Shown here piece after piece: positions 1-14,100 of a DNA stretch of 64,000 nt; the stretch's first letter is position 1; the number at the start of each line of letters is the position of its first letter. The stretch is from Hirundichthys speculiger (Eukaryota > Chordata > Actinopteri > Beloniformes > Exocoetidae). Made by a program: the position numbers and the translations under genes. The notes under the pieces were generated by a model. It saw nothing but the letters and a program-made list of their open reading frames with translations, did not search any database and was not told the DNA's origin. The DNA lies in assembly GCA_018398805.1 (NCBI GenBank), contig JAGFBZ010000258.1, positions 3,522,501-3,586,500 of the forward strand, written 5' to 3'.

Positions 1-2160
1 AGTTTTCAATTTGTTCGTAACATCAGATCAATGTTCAAATGAATACTCTCATGCACAAAATAATAACAATAATAATATATATTTATATACATTTTTGTGC
101 CCCCTTTAAATTAATAACCATAAATAATACATTACTTCATTAAAAATAATGCCTTTCGTTCTTAATTTTTATTATTGGATTTTTGGTTTGCGTTTTGTCT
201 ATTTTTTCAAATATTTTGTTCATCTTGCAAAATTTCCCTTTTATCACATTTCTAAGACTGTCGTTTATTGTAAAAACTTGTAGATATTTTTGTAGATATA
301 TCTATTTTGTTTATATTTTTCAGCATACAGTTTTGTTCAAATATATATGTTAATATTTAGTAAATCCAGACATAATCAAATTATTTTGGTGAAGTGTATT
401 TTGGTAATTTATGGTATAATCATCGAAACTTGATGGAATGTTGATATTTCAACTACTGAAATGTTCATACATATTTTTGTACTTATTTATGAAGAAATTT
501 GCTTGATCACACGTTCTTATGGATTGTGGGTATCAAAGATGGCGCCTCTGTACCAGTAACTAGTACAGTGAAGAATCACTTGCTGTTTGAAACATCACAA
601 CAACTAATAAAACCCTGCGGGGAAACCAAACTGATTTCAAGCTCATTACTGAGTGATCAATTTGATTAGAGCTAGAATAAAAGATGAGGCAAACTAGGGA
701 ACCTTCTGATACAAGGTCCGATAAGATGAAGAGGCCAACAAAATGACTAAGACGTGACAGTAAATACCATATAAAATACTGGAAAGTCTTTAGTATGTGG
801 GCAGACATATCACAAACAAAATAAACCTAAAAAAAAGTAATAATATAAATCCAAAAGCAGTACAGATATGCATCAAATGCTCCTGATAAATGATGCTTCT
901 GTACATGGTGGATGTCGTACCATCGTTAAGGACAAAGTATTCATACAGCTTTGGTCATCGTACAGTTGCACAGGAAACAGTGACTTACATTATCTGTAAT
1001 CACAGAATATAACACACAGTTCAGTGGTCATGTATAAAACATTTCAATACAAAAGAACAGCGCAACAGTGCTGAGCACAACGTACAAGCAGAGAAATTAT
1101 TCTCTCAACAGACTAATCACTCCACACGACCTTAACCATAATACAAATTAAACAGCTTTTGATATGATGAAATGTATTCCTGTATATTTGCACATTTGTA
1201 TTCATTAAAACTGCACAACCAATACTGTGTTTTTGAAACATCATGTATGCTTCTTCCTCAACAAATATGAAGTTGAATTGTCTTCAAAATGTATTTGGCT
1301 ACATGAGAACAGCTTAAATAATGTGCAGCACAGTTCTTTAGCTGTTCAACTCATAATTTATTTTTTGTCAAGTGTGGAAGCAAAAACAGCGCTCTTTATT
1401 ATAATTGCACTGCGCTCAAAAGTGGTGCAGATTTGTCTCAGAGATTGCTATCTGAATGACTCCACGTTTAACCAGACCCCTCAGACAGCCGCTGAGAAAA
1501 ACTAATCAAGATTAAATAAACTTAAATGCACAAGTGGACATTGTATTTGGAGACATAAGAGCCTTCACAGTGAACGGAGCTGATCTGAGATCCTCGCTTT
1601 CCTTTGTTTTACCATCCAACTTATCCATTTGAATAAAATGTAGACATTCAGATTCCTCTCAACACCCTCGTCTGAGGTTTTACAAATAAAATCATTAGTG
1701 AAAAAAACTAAAATGATCATGATGGTTGTTTATCTACATCAGGCCCTGCGATGGACTGGCAACCTGTCCAGGGTGGACCCCTGCCTTTCACCTGAAGAGA
1801 GCTGGGATAGAAAGAAGGTGCCAGAAAAACATTTTTAATCAGTTGTTTCACCAGATTCTGAACGTAACTTTACACTGTTTCATCTGATGCAAACAAAGAG
1901 AAAGCTTATTCAAACTATTCCAATAAAATAACACTTTTCTGCAGTCGCAGAGGGCTTTTTCGTGCCCAACACGAACCAGAGGAAGTCCTGTGCACGAACA
2001 TCGTGGTAACAAATAAAGACAAGAGTGCAGTGGCTTCTCCCTTCTGTGTCTTGAAACGCCTCAAGAAACAAGTTTTCTTTCAGATTCAAAAAGAAAGAAA
2101 AAAATTCTTTAAAAAAAAAAAATAGAAAAAGAGTCTGATGTCGTCCTCCATGTTTTTCTT
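1..2160. other. ano6 3' UTR and downstream AT-rich sequence
   Basis: No coding exon is visible. The part next to the ano6 stop should be its 3' UTR, but I cannot pick one polyadenylation signal among several TTTATT (antisense AATAAA) motifs. The first 500 bases are very AT-rich. A short interspersed repeat fragment lies near 1741-1800. Confidence 0.5.
1741..1800 (+). repeat. Interspersed retroelement tail fragment
   Basis: The stretch containing GCGATGGACTGGCAACCTG, followed by a GTCCAGGGTGGACCCC-type segment and AGCTGGGATAG, matches the 3' part of a SINE/LINE tail that is very common in teleost genomes. It is short and diverged. The family name cannot be settled here. Confidence 0.6.
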
Positions 2161-5100
2161 TTAGAAATCCATGTCCAGCTCCTCCTTGTCATCACTTGAC
2201 TCTAGGTGGGTAAAAATCTCTTCTGCAGCTGGTATCAAGCGTTTGGTCACCAGCTTCAGGTTGGTCTCATGGAGGATAACTTGGGTCAAGTACTTCTCTC
2301 GCTTGATTTGTTCTTTGACGGTGTATGGGACATCTGGGATCAGGTTGGACAGGATGAACTTGGTAAAGTAAACAATGTGCTGGGAGGAAAGGGAAGAGGA
2401 AGACACCAACATTAAAAGCTTCAAATAGCTGAATCACGCCTTTGTGTGTGTATGCGAATGACCTCATGTTTATATTTTTGTCCGCACCCACCTCCACAAC
2501 GATTATAAAAGCCATCTTGGCAGCGATCACATGCCAGTAGTGCATGTTGTGCTCGTACTGTCTGGGGTGCCCCGGAGGAAACCGAAAATCTCGATACCTG
2601 GAAGACAAATTTTTACTTTCAAAAAGTACACTTTTACAAGATTTGCAACAGAGCTTTAGTTTTTCTACAGAGCGATGGCTCGTCTACGCAGCCTCTTTTG
2701 ATTTTGATCAGAGCGCTGGAATTGACCATAGCAGTGTGCTGCAGTCTATCCCCCATGCTGTTTGAGGACATCGTGCATTCGTAACGCCATTGTTCAAAAC
2801 CTCGGCTCATCCTGATCCCAAGCAAGTTTAGTAGAGCTGACTGAGGTAGCCATGGCATGAAATTAACAGCATTAACCTCTATTATCTATCAACTATTTCA
2901 TCAGTTTCCCCATGATCACATAAAGAAACATAGCTGTTCTGATAGAAAACACGTTGATGCATGTTATATATTTCAATGACCTGAAACTAAACTATTTTTT
3001 TTGTTAGGGTTATCTGATAAAATCTGTTGTTGTCACACAGCCTCAGTGAGTGATGCTGCACATAGAGGCACTGTGCACTTTTGGCATTTGCTGCTGTAGG
3101 TTTGAACTTGGACAGGATGCTGAACCCCACAGTGGCCCGTGAAATGCCCCCCAATGTCGGTAATGTAGAAACAAAGTTCCACATGCTATAGAGCGCATAT
3201 GAAATAAGAAGCCCTGTGAGAGCGTGTTTGTATAAAACAGGAGACAAACTGTAAAGTGCTTTGTTCAATCTAGACAGTGTTATAAGGGAGGTACGTAAGT
3301 GCAGACTATTAACTATTCACTTTCTTTTCTCAAATCCACAACAGACTGTCTTGTTTCATGGGGATGTTATTTTTGTATTGTTTTTTTAAATTATTATTTC
3401 TTTGAGGCTGTGAAAATATGGTATGGAAGTCTTTTTTTTTGTCTTGAAAAGGCTTTAGCAGTATGACAGAACATGAAAGCCGTATTGGCTATTTACTGCC
3501 AAGTCTCTTTTTTTGACAAGTCACCGATATGGCATCTTTATCACAGAATGTCATGTTGTTTTGCAATCTATGATACAGTATCCCTTGTCTCCCACTAAAT
3601 ATACTCAGGGAATATATCAACAATATGTCTGTTTAGAGAAGTCCTTTAGCAGCACGATTCAGTATAAAAGATAAAATATTAATGAAGCTACAATACAAGA
3701 AAGAAAACACTGTTGTCTTTCCAACACAAGGAAAACATAAGCACATGGTTAAACAATTTTACCTGCAGATGGTGAAGTTGACAGGTTCAGCAAAACTCTC
3801 AGACAAATTCTTGAAATCGCTGATCCTGAATATAGACAAGGAACTGTTGATGTAGCCCTGCATTGTGTGATCCGCGTGATCTCCATATGGGTACACGGAG
3901 AAAGACCAGTAGTAGACGAGCCGTGGGATCATGTCAGATGTAAAAGCAATGATCATGGCCTGTTGAGAGACCAGGACAGCAGCTAAGTGTCATGTTATGT
4001 TCAACTCAATAGAATTTGCTTACAAAGATACAACTGGAGTTAGAAAGAAATCTGAACCCCAACTTACATTTGTTGCAACAGCCAAAATGGCAATGCCTTG
4101 AAGAATGGGCTGCCAGGCTCCGATATCTTGGGCTTTTTCTGGCACAATGCGTCGAAACTGAGTCGTGATTTTCCAAGCATCCACCCGAATCTCAAACAGA
4201 TTATTGATCAGAGCCAGGACTGGAGCGAGGGGGAAGGAGGCCACGAACAGGGTCACAAAGCCAAACTGAATGACTGGAAAGGATGAAGCAGAGACATGCT
4301 GTCAGCACAGGTCACGATTCCATGACACCAGGTGAAGGACGTCATTCCTCAAGTTCAGTTGCAACACCTACTTGCTACATTGTAATTTACCAATTTATAA
4401 TTTACTGCTTTGGAAATGCATAAGTACACAGCCTGTGCAACTGGCTCCAGGACCAAGACTTTTTTTTTTTTTTTTTTTTTGTGCATCTTACCCATCTCAA
4501 GATATTCATAAAACAGTCCCAGTTGAGAACTGGACTGGAGCCGGTAATCCTGCTCCCAGCGAGGTGTCTCCTCTGAGGCTGTGCGGGTGCAGTGGCGGGA
4601 AATCAGATTCTTCACCCACCTGTGTCAGCGTGACAATGAAAAAACTGATGAAACATGCAGCCGTTAGCCTGGCAACTTTGAGATCAGGAAAACAGCTCAA
4701 TTATTTACGCTAGTCGTTCTTTGCACAATGTTTTACATTCGACAAGAAAAGAGCTCTTGACAACTTACGGTAGCAAGACCTCTTGGATGTTGTTCCAGAT
4801 GGCTTTTCCACCCATGATGACGGTGAGCTGAGTGGTCAGCTCAATAAGACAACCGCCAGGATCACACTGCAGTAGCAAGACACACAAGAGTCAGGTATAA
4901 AAATTAGGTATTTAAATATGTCGCAGCTATACTAGATGGTCTGACAGTACCTCCTCGTTCCGGTATTTCCCTAGAAGATAAACGGGATCTCCAGGGTGAC
5001 CAACTGCTTTCCCTTTTACAAAGGCAATGTAGAAACAGGAGGAGTAATAGTTGACAAACTGAAAGAGGAACATCTTCAGTGTCAAGCTGTTTTCGTACTC

Positions 5101-8100
5101 CGTCCTGGTCCGTGGGAGCTCTGTTATTATATCCGAGATAAAAGGTTTGAGGATGAAACCAGATTCTACTCAGGAGAGGACAAAAGTACAGGCACAGTAT
5201 AAACTCACCAAAATCTGTGATCCAGATGGCGACCCGCTCATAGAGAATATTGAGGATCATAATTGTAACAAAGCTAAGGATAGAGGCTGTGACAGAGGTG
5301 GCCATCTGAGGAGTCACATACTCCTTTATTGGCTCCAAATTCTTCAAATCCACGTCACTTCTGAGTTTAACTGAGAAAGTGAAGAAGACAGCCAGGCGGT
5401 ACACAATGATGGCCACGATGGAAGCCAGGATCAACATAATCTAAAGGAGAAAATGCATTTGAGAACATTAATCTATGTCTTTTTTCCCTCCTCATATTGA
5501 TAAAGACTTGCCTCCTCTCCACTTCCAGGTGTGGTTAAAACAAAGCTACTGTAAGCATTTTGTCTATTCTGATAAGCAATTGTGCAAAATCAGAGTGAAA
5601 ATTACAATCATACATTACCCAGAATAAGACGGTCCCAATTCCTATTGAAATCCGAAAACACCGCCCACAGGCTGTGTATGGTACTTTCTCTCTCACCTAA
5701 AATATTAAAATAACACTTGAACACACTGAACACTTGCAAAACATTACACTTTTTTTTTTCTTACATTATTTCTAAATAAACTAAGCACAAAAATAAGGAA
5801 ATCTTTGTTCGGTAGATTATGCCAAATAGCTTTTAATTGCTGTTGAATCTTATTTGGTGAATTGGATGGTTGAAGTGTGAAGAAGCAAGACATATTGGCA
5901 ATTAAACAGTTGATATTCATTTAACAAACAGGAGCCTCTGTAGCTTGTGGAAGAACCGTACACAGCCTCACAACATCCTGGCACTTCCTCCTCATTCTGC
6001 TCACCAGTCTGGTCCAGCCTGCTGTGGGATGGCATCCCATCCTTCAACCAGCAAGTTTCAGAATTTCATCTCCACATCTCTCTGCAGTGAGGTTGCCTTA
6101 TCTTTACAATAAATTAATAATAATAATCCTTACTTTTTGTGCTTAGTTTAGAAGAAAAAGAAGAAGCTGTTTTTGACTCTAGCACTAAAGAATGAACCAG
6201 TTTTCTACAAGCTACAAAATAAGCCTTAAAAACGTGCGCCTGCTTTACCCCGGTGACAGGGTTTTTCCTCTCATAGATACATTTGGCTTCATATTCTGGA
6301 CGAGGTGGCTCCTCCTGCTCCAGAAACTCCACGGTGTCCCATTCGTACTCCAACTCCGCCTGATAGCGCTTCCAAAACTCCAGGAACAAAGTAACTACAG
6401 GAAAAGAGCCAGGATGGAAAAAACAAGCTGTGCTATTACGAGAGAGAAGGAAGCAGAACAGTACTACCTGTCTCTTCCGCCATTCACAATTTATGGAAAC
6501 TGAACTGAAAAAAAAGACTGTTGTTTTTGTTTTGTTTTTTTGCCTTTAACCTGACCATAGTTGGTGATAAACACATCTGGAATGTTAGCTTGGGCCTCAA
6601 TGTTGAATGGTTTGAAACTGTAACTTACCCCAGACTGACATGAAAACCGCAAACACCAAAGTTCCAAAATGATCAAATATGCACAGCTTCTAAAAAAGAG
6701 AAACAAAAATGTGGACGTGTAAAACACACGACGGTATTACTGACTGAAACAGCCTTCACACAAATAGCGATGCAAAACTGTTTGTTGAGGTCAAAGAAAA
6801 AGCACATTTGAGGTTATTGCAGAAATAAATTCAAGCTCACTTTTGAAGTGTCACAGGTGCTGTTTAACGTCCAGTAGTTGCAGAGGTCGCACTGTGGACA
6901 CATGACCAAGCTTTCCTCCGATCTCAGGGTCGCACACTTCTTTGCTGGAATAAGTTTCAACCCAGAGTAGATGTGATTAAAAAAAGGGATATAATTCCCC
7001 CTTGTAGCTAAAATGTAACCACTAAGACTTTAATTGCATAAACTTCATTCATTTGCGGTACCTCCAGGTGCTTGTTTCTTGAGTCTTATATCCATAAATG
7101 AAGCAGCCTAGACCCACAACAGCAGCTGCAGCCAGCATGATTGTGTAGAAGCCCAGCCAGGCAAAGTAAATGCCGATCTTCTCTCCATAATACTTCCTGT
7201 AGGAGGGAATTAAAAGAAGAAGAGAAATACAGCTTGAACACAGGAGAGACAACAGCAACACAACACTTTCTGTGCGACTTTATTGGTAACACATTTTTGT
7301 GAGGAGGACATTAAACTGTTCATACTTCCTGCAGGGTGACATGGGAGTTTGTCGAACAAGGCCACATCTGCTTTGTGGACTTGGAAAAGGCATGCCCCTC
7401 GGGGTATTCTGGGAGTACTGGGGTTCTGGCTCTGTTGCTACAAGCCATTCTCACTCCTTTTGTAAAGGAGTGAGAGTTTACTGGGAGTAAGTTGGATCTG
7501 CTCCAGGTAGGGGTTGGACTCCAGGACTGTTCATAATCTTCAAGAAGAGGTTTCACTAGGCGCAGCCAGGAGGCGGTGAAGGGGTTCTGGTTTAATGGTG
7601 TCAGAATTTCACCTCTGCTTTTTGAGGATAATGTGTTCTTGTTGGCGTCATGAAGCGAGGATCTTCAGTTCTCACTGGAGCGGTTCGCAGCTGAGTCTGA
7701 AGCAGCTAGAATGACACATACGCTCTGGAAGTGTTGTCTGCATTCTTGTTGTTTACATACTTTGAATGAGGTGTTGTCAAGCGTTCCCAAACTGAAATTG
7801 ACGTCATTTGGTCGACAGCGAGCCACTGGCTCTGTCATTGGTTCAGACATTGCTGGTATGATTTTAGCAACTTCGCGCTTAATAGCTAAATGAGGCTAAA
7901 TAATTTTAAAGAGAATATGTTTTCTTGTGCTTGTGTGCATTGTACTGCCAGGCCACCGTGACAGGCTGCTGTTGTTTTGGGAGGATCTGAGTACGAGGGA
8001 AGGAGCTTAGCTTAGCCATGCTGAGCACAGTTCCAACTGGAAGTGTCCTGAAATGATATTCCGGGAGCAGCTCGGCTCAGACATGTACCGGCCGACGTAA

Positions 8101-11100
8101 CGAGCTGCTGGCTGAGAGCTCGCTCTGCCCAGAGCCAGGAGTACCTTCAGCTGACTTGGACAACAGCTGGCAGTGCCGCTATGGAGCCGAACTGCTTACG
8201 GAAAATCCTTTCAGGACTCTTTGAAGTGATATTACATAGGGTCCTGGCCTGGTCCTTCTGCGGTTAAGCCCATCGTGGACTGCAGCTTCTGTTCCCCGAG
8301 GCACCATTGTTAACATCGACTGTTGTATGCAGTTGATGAGTTTGACTGCTTGTGAACGGATGAGCAGTTTTAGGAGTCAATGAACCCTCTGTTCCATAGA
8401 TGATGCCTGTGACCCTGTGAACTATTTTTGACAGTAGGTCAGTTGTATCTTCATATTCATAATAAGGAAATCACAACCATAAAGTTCTACTTCCTATTCA
8501 TCATCTTTTCAGGTTGTAACTATCTGAATTGTATTTGCACAGACAAAATACAAGTCAAAATATAAAATCAACATTTTATATATGATTTTACTCATTAGAA
8601 TTAATTTTTTTTTTAATTAGCAATTTTTTATTTGCAACTTTATGCACATTTTTAGATGAATATGCGTGAATGCTAACTTGTACACGCACATTGTTTTTGA
8701 AAGCTGTCTTACTCCATAAGCCAGTCAATGAAATCATACACAGTGGATGAACTGTTTCAAAACACCCTTGCTTGAGTAGCGAACAGGAGAAATACTGATT
8801 GGCTATTCATTGCATGACAAAGATAATTAAGAAACCACCTGTAGTGAAAGGTTGTCACAGCGCTGTTGTTTGAGCCCCTGGTGAGAATCAGCGCCTACAA
8901 ATCAGGACTAAGTATGGTTCTTAGTTGGAAAAGGGTGGAAACCCCTCTCAGGACTGGGAGTGAAACGCTGCCAGGAGTTAAAGTATCTCAGGAGCTTGTT
9001 CACGAGTGAGGGAAGAATGGAGCAGGAGATTGGTGCAGCCTCTGGAGAAGTGCTGACTGTGTATAGGCTATGGTGTGATGAAGACAGAGCTGAGCCAATC
9101 TGATCCTATCCTCACCTATGGTTACTAATTGTAGGTAGTGAGCAGAAGAATGAGACTGAGAGTACAAGCGGCTGACATGAGCTTCTGATGCAAGGTGGCT
9201 GGACTCTCCTTTAGAGATAGGGTGATCTGGATCTGGAAAAGTACAAGTTAATGGATGGACATGAAACTGTTTGCGCACCTTATGAGGTCCAGCGGCTGCA
9301 TCTTGTAGAAGCTCTTGGGATGAGCCCATTCTTTATAGAGGAGAAATCTCTCACTGGGACAGCCCTCTTCTTCAGACTTTACATTGAACCTGGACTTTAA
9401 TCCCAAAAAGAGAAGCATTGAACATAAAAGAGCAGCCTTTCTGTGCTGTAAATTAGTGACGCAAATACACTACAGTGTAGGGATGCACGATAACTATCGG
9501 GCCGATAACAGGAAATGATGACGTCATTCCGATAAGTCCGATATCACGAGGAATAGCCCCGATAACATTTTTTTTTTTTTTGGTCAACACGGCAGTGCCT
9601 AGCTCCCTCCGAGTGTTGAATGACAGTGAATGTTATGTTCAAGTAATGTCGGCATAATCAGAAAAACGATTTCTCAGTCAGGAAAATCAAGAATACCCCC
9701 TTATGCCAGAAAACAACTTTTTAAGTCGTTCAGAATTTTGGTAGTTGCTAACTTGAATCGATATTCGCAGTATTTACACATAAAAAAGAAAAAAAATAGA
9801 AAAGGATGAAAGAACGACTAGCAAACGAGGGAACGTCAGAATTTACGTTACACCTTGAATGCAGCATGCAGCACAGCCTGCTGATGACAACAAATATGGA
9901 AAAAAATAGTTTGGTGGTTATTTGTGACGAATGCACCAAGTGAATTCCACGAGGAGGGAAGCACAAGCACAAGCGTAAATACGTCAAACCCGATCAGCCA
10001 ACTACAGTATAACAATCGCTTCCATAGAGTTTTGAAATCACACTAACTTGAGCTAATTCTAACGTACGCAAGCCAGGAGCAGTCTCCTCTCCCTCATCTC
10101 TCTCATCTAAAGCTTCCATGAGATAAAAAAAAAAAAAAACTACTGAACCTCATTTACTATAATTAAAGGTATTAATTTAAATGGAACCACAAGTCAAAAT
10201 CCTTTAAATGTAAATCCTTTTCAGTTTGTAATTTTGATGCGTTATTTTCATCAGTTCAAGGTGCCTTTATTTTTTTTTATATCAGTAAGTAATGCAGCTT
10301 ATTTAAGTTTATGTGAGATATCAAATAGGTTTGTTTGATAGCTTTAAGAAAATGTATGAGAGGCTTGCCAATAGTTTTTCAATTAAAAAAATAAATATCT
10401 GTTCATTTAAAGAGTCCAAACTATTTTTGATTTTGTTCCTAGTATTGATGTAATGATCTTAGATGTGTGTTGTCGGTTATCGGTATCGGACTTTAGGAGC
10501 TGAAAGTTATCGGTTATAGGTATCGGTTTTAAAAAACTGTTATCGTGCATCCCTACTACAGTGTGAAACAAGCTAGAAAAAGCAGAAAACCTACATCATG
10601 AAGAGGATAGGCAGCTTTGTACACTCCACCATCCAGCAGTTTGGTGAGGCCAAACTTCTTGACTTTCCCTCGGACTTCATAGGGGGCTCTCTTCAGGATG
10701 TAATACGCCTGAGTGAAAGGAGAAGCACTTCAAAGTTATCTCCATGGTATGCGATTGGTAAGCTTTTCCTAAGCGTTTTTAACATATTAAACTTGAAATT
10801 CATAAATGTATTGGGGAAAAGATGTTTGTATGCCAACAAATGTTTTTAGATGAACTCCATCCCCTAAGAGAAGAAGAACCTGTGGGCATCTTGAGCTGAT
10901 TGCAACAAAATGTAACAACTTACCATCCTGCTCCTCATGGATGGAGTAAAGAAGAGATCTTTGTTCTTAATATAGAAAAAGTCCAGGCGCTCTTTCTCAA
11001 AGGGCGCAGTGAAGAAGTCAGCCTCCTTTTGGATCAAGTCTTCGTTGGGATAGAAGTGCTTGGTGATGCAGGATAAAAAGCGCCACATGGAGGGGCGGGA

Positions 11101-14100
11101 GCTGAGGTCGTAGGGCTCAATGGGAAGCTTGATGTGCAGGACCTCGGCGTAGGTGCACAGCACATCCCACGGCATGTGAACTTTGACAAATATGAGCTTC
11201 TCATCGACAACCTGCAGAACACGAAAAGTGTTTAAGTTTAAACAGAAGAGACTGGAGGAGAAGCAACAGCAAGAAAGGCCTTCCACTTACAGAAGGAGTG
11301 GCTTCCAACTCCATACCCATCTTCATCAGGCTGGCCTCAAAGTGCTCTCGTCGTCTCTATGGACAAGAAAACAGAAAACATCTGATTCTCTTCTTTGACT
11401 GCTAGCAAAATTCTGTATGGGAAATAAATGATCTTGCACTCTATGTAAACTTTAACTTGTAAAGTTCTAGAAAGCTCTTTATGGTGTGTTTTTAATTCAT
11501 CCCCACATACCAACACACTCACACTGCAGTGCTTCCATTGCATAATCATTTTATGTACAGAAGTGCTTTTTTTTTTCAACAACAAACACATTTGGGGGCA
11601 ATGCAGGGTTCAGTGTACTGTCCAAGGACACTTTGACAGATGAACGGACTAGGGACTGATCCATGTCAAGCTTCTGGGTAGAGGACTAGCACTTCTGCTG
11701 ATCCACAGCTGCAGTAGAGTCACACCTGTCACACCTCCAAACTGTAGTTACTTTAGGCGGTTCCAGTGAAGGGTGGAGGTGCCTCGTCAACACCCACACT
11801 TCCTGTTGCCAATCAGCAACAGAACACAGAGCTCCAAACCAAACTATGATGAACAAAACTCTGAGATTACTTCTGTTTTCAACAATAACAAGTCCAGCAT
11901 AGCGGCGAGCTGTCCTTCCCGTAAAAGGCTATAAAAATTCCTACCTAATCACATACTTAGTCCAACGACTAAAATAAAATCTATCACCCCAGAGTTTGTG
12001 CGAGATTTTATTTTATAGCTGCATGAAACATGCTTTGTTGTCAATTGCACAATAATTAGCACCCAGTTTGTGTAAGAGACGGTTGGCTCAAGATTGCAAA
12101 GTTACTTAAGCTGTTTTTTTTTTTTTGACAGGAGAGACGGGACACCAGATGAGCCAGACAACCTGTTTCCTGAAAGTTATCAAATATTCCTTCAAATGAT
12201 AAATAAAACTGTTAATCTAACATTAAAAAGCATCTTAACAACCTTTATGTCAGCAAATGTTAACATCATTGTTCTCAGTTTACTGCTAACACTTCAGAGT
12301 CCACTGCCTTTCTATCAATAACACATGAATTATTTACTCTATAAATAACTCATCATGAATGCTACGAGCTAGAGGAGCAACTACACAAGCTCTTGATTAT
12401 AGTAAATAATCAAACGCTGGACTGCAGTGCCATAAAATGCAACATTAAGTAATGAATAAGTAGGAAATTAGGATTAACAAGGATATACTATCCTGAGTAT
12501 TCAATTTTAAACAAACATTTAAAAAAATCCAGTTTGTTTATTTAGCTAATAACATCTTTCCAACAGTTGGAACAGAAACAGGTTGTGAAATTTCTGTTTG
12601 TCCAAGTTTGGCTGTGAGAAAACAAAATAAAGGAGTGTCTGGTGGAGCAGCACAGCTCACCCTCCTCTGGATTTAATTTAGCTTGGGATGAGCATGAACG
12701 AGGAATTGCATCATTTGTGGTTGACCTGCTGTGAAGAAGCGTAAGCCCTGTTGAGTGGCTGCACCAGCCAGGATTTCTGAGGACCTGCCTGAAACTGGTG
12801 GGTCAGCTTCAACGGAACTGAGTTTATTGAGTCATTAAGAAGGACATGTTTTCTGTCAACACTCACACACATATACACACACACACATATATATCATCGC
12901 TTAATTAACAATGAATGACCATCTCCGCTTATTTCAAAATCTTTGTTTTGAATTGCAGTACTCTAAAGTGTGTAGATTTTCATTTTGCCAAATAATGCAT
13001 TGCACAGTGTTGGAAACCTACAGTGAAAGACAACAGTGGTAACAAACACACCTACGTATGCCCGTCCACATCCCAGTCTCATTTATATTTTTCTTTCTTT
13101 GATCACACACCAATGCAGCCATTTAATTGCAATGAATGATGACATTAGAAAAAGTTCACGTTTAGAAATGGAGACTTATCGCCGATACGACATTAATTTT
13201 CTTCCCAAAGTTTTGCTGGCTCAAGTGAAGGAATGATGCTTTTAAATTTCTGCGTTGAGTGTTTCAGGTTTCTGCAGTAATTAATCTTCCACACTGAAGC
13301 CAAAGACAGTCACCCTGCTGCAAACAAAAACTCCTTCAACAAATAAGCAGGAGTAAATACAGTTTGTATAAGTAATACAACATTTGCACTTAGAGGATAT
13401 TTCCTCGAAAGTACTCATGAGTAGTTTAATATTTCACTGACTACAATAACTAACTACAATATTTTTTCTTTTTAGTTTACAACTGTCATTTTACAGTTTA
13501 CAGGACAGCTATGAACTCTACTGCCAAATTGAGGGAATTAATTTGCAAAAAAAGTTTAATTTATTTTCATTGTTGTAATCTCAAGATCTTTGACAGTGCT
13601 CTAAGTGTGTGGTAATTATGTTGTAATTCATTTACAACAGGGCCATTTTCATTATCCATACAGTTAGAGATTAAATGTTACATCATGCACTTTACTGAAC
13701 AAACCAGGTGAAAAAGTCACAAAAACTTAAGAAACTTACTTTGCGTCTTTGGAACATGTGCCTCTTCTCAAACTCTTTCTTATCCTCATCTTCATACACC
13801 AGGATGAAATCAATCTTCCTCACACCATCGTTGAAGAATAAGGAGTCGGGTTTGCCGTTAAACTCTACCTGAGGGCAGAAGCATGGATCAACGGGTAAGT
13901 CTACAGGCTGAAACTCGTACTCCTCTTCCTCCATAATGTCATATATTCTGAACAAGCCTCCCAACATGAGAGGAAGGTCAGTCTGTGGACGGTCTGAGCA
14001 GAGAAACTGCTAAACACTGTCCTTGACGGGTTGTTTTCATCTGTGACGTGGAGCATGAAGGGAAATGGAAAGAGTCAACAAATATTACAATGCCTGCCTG

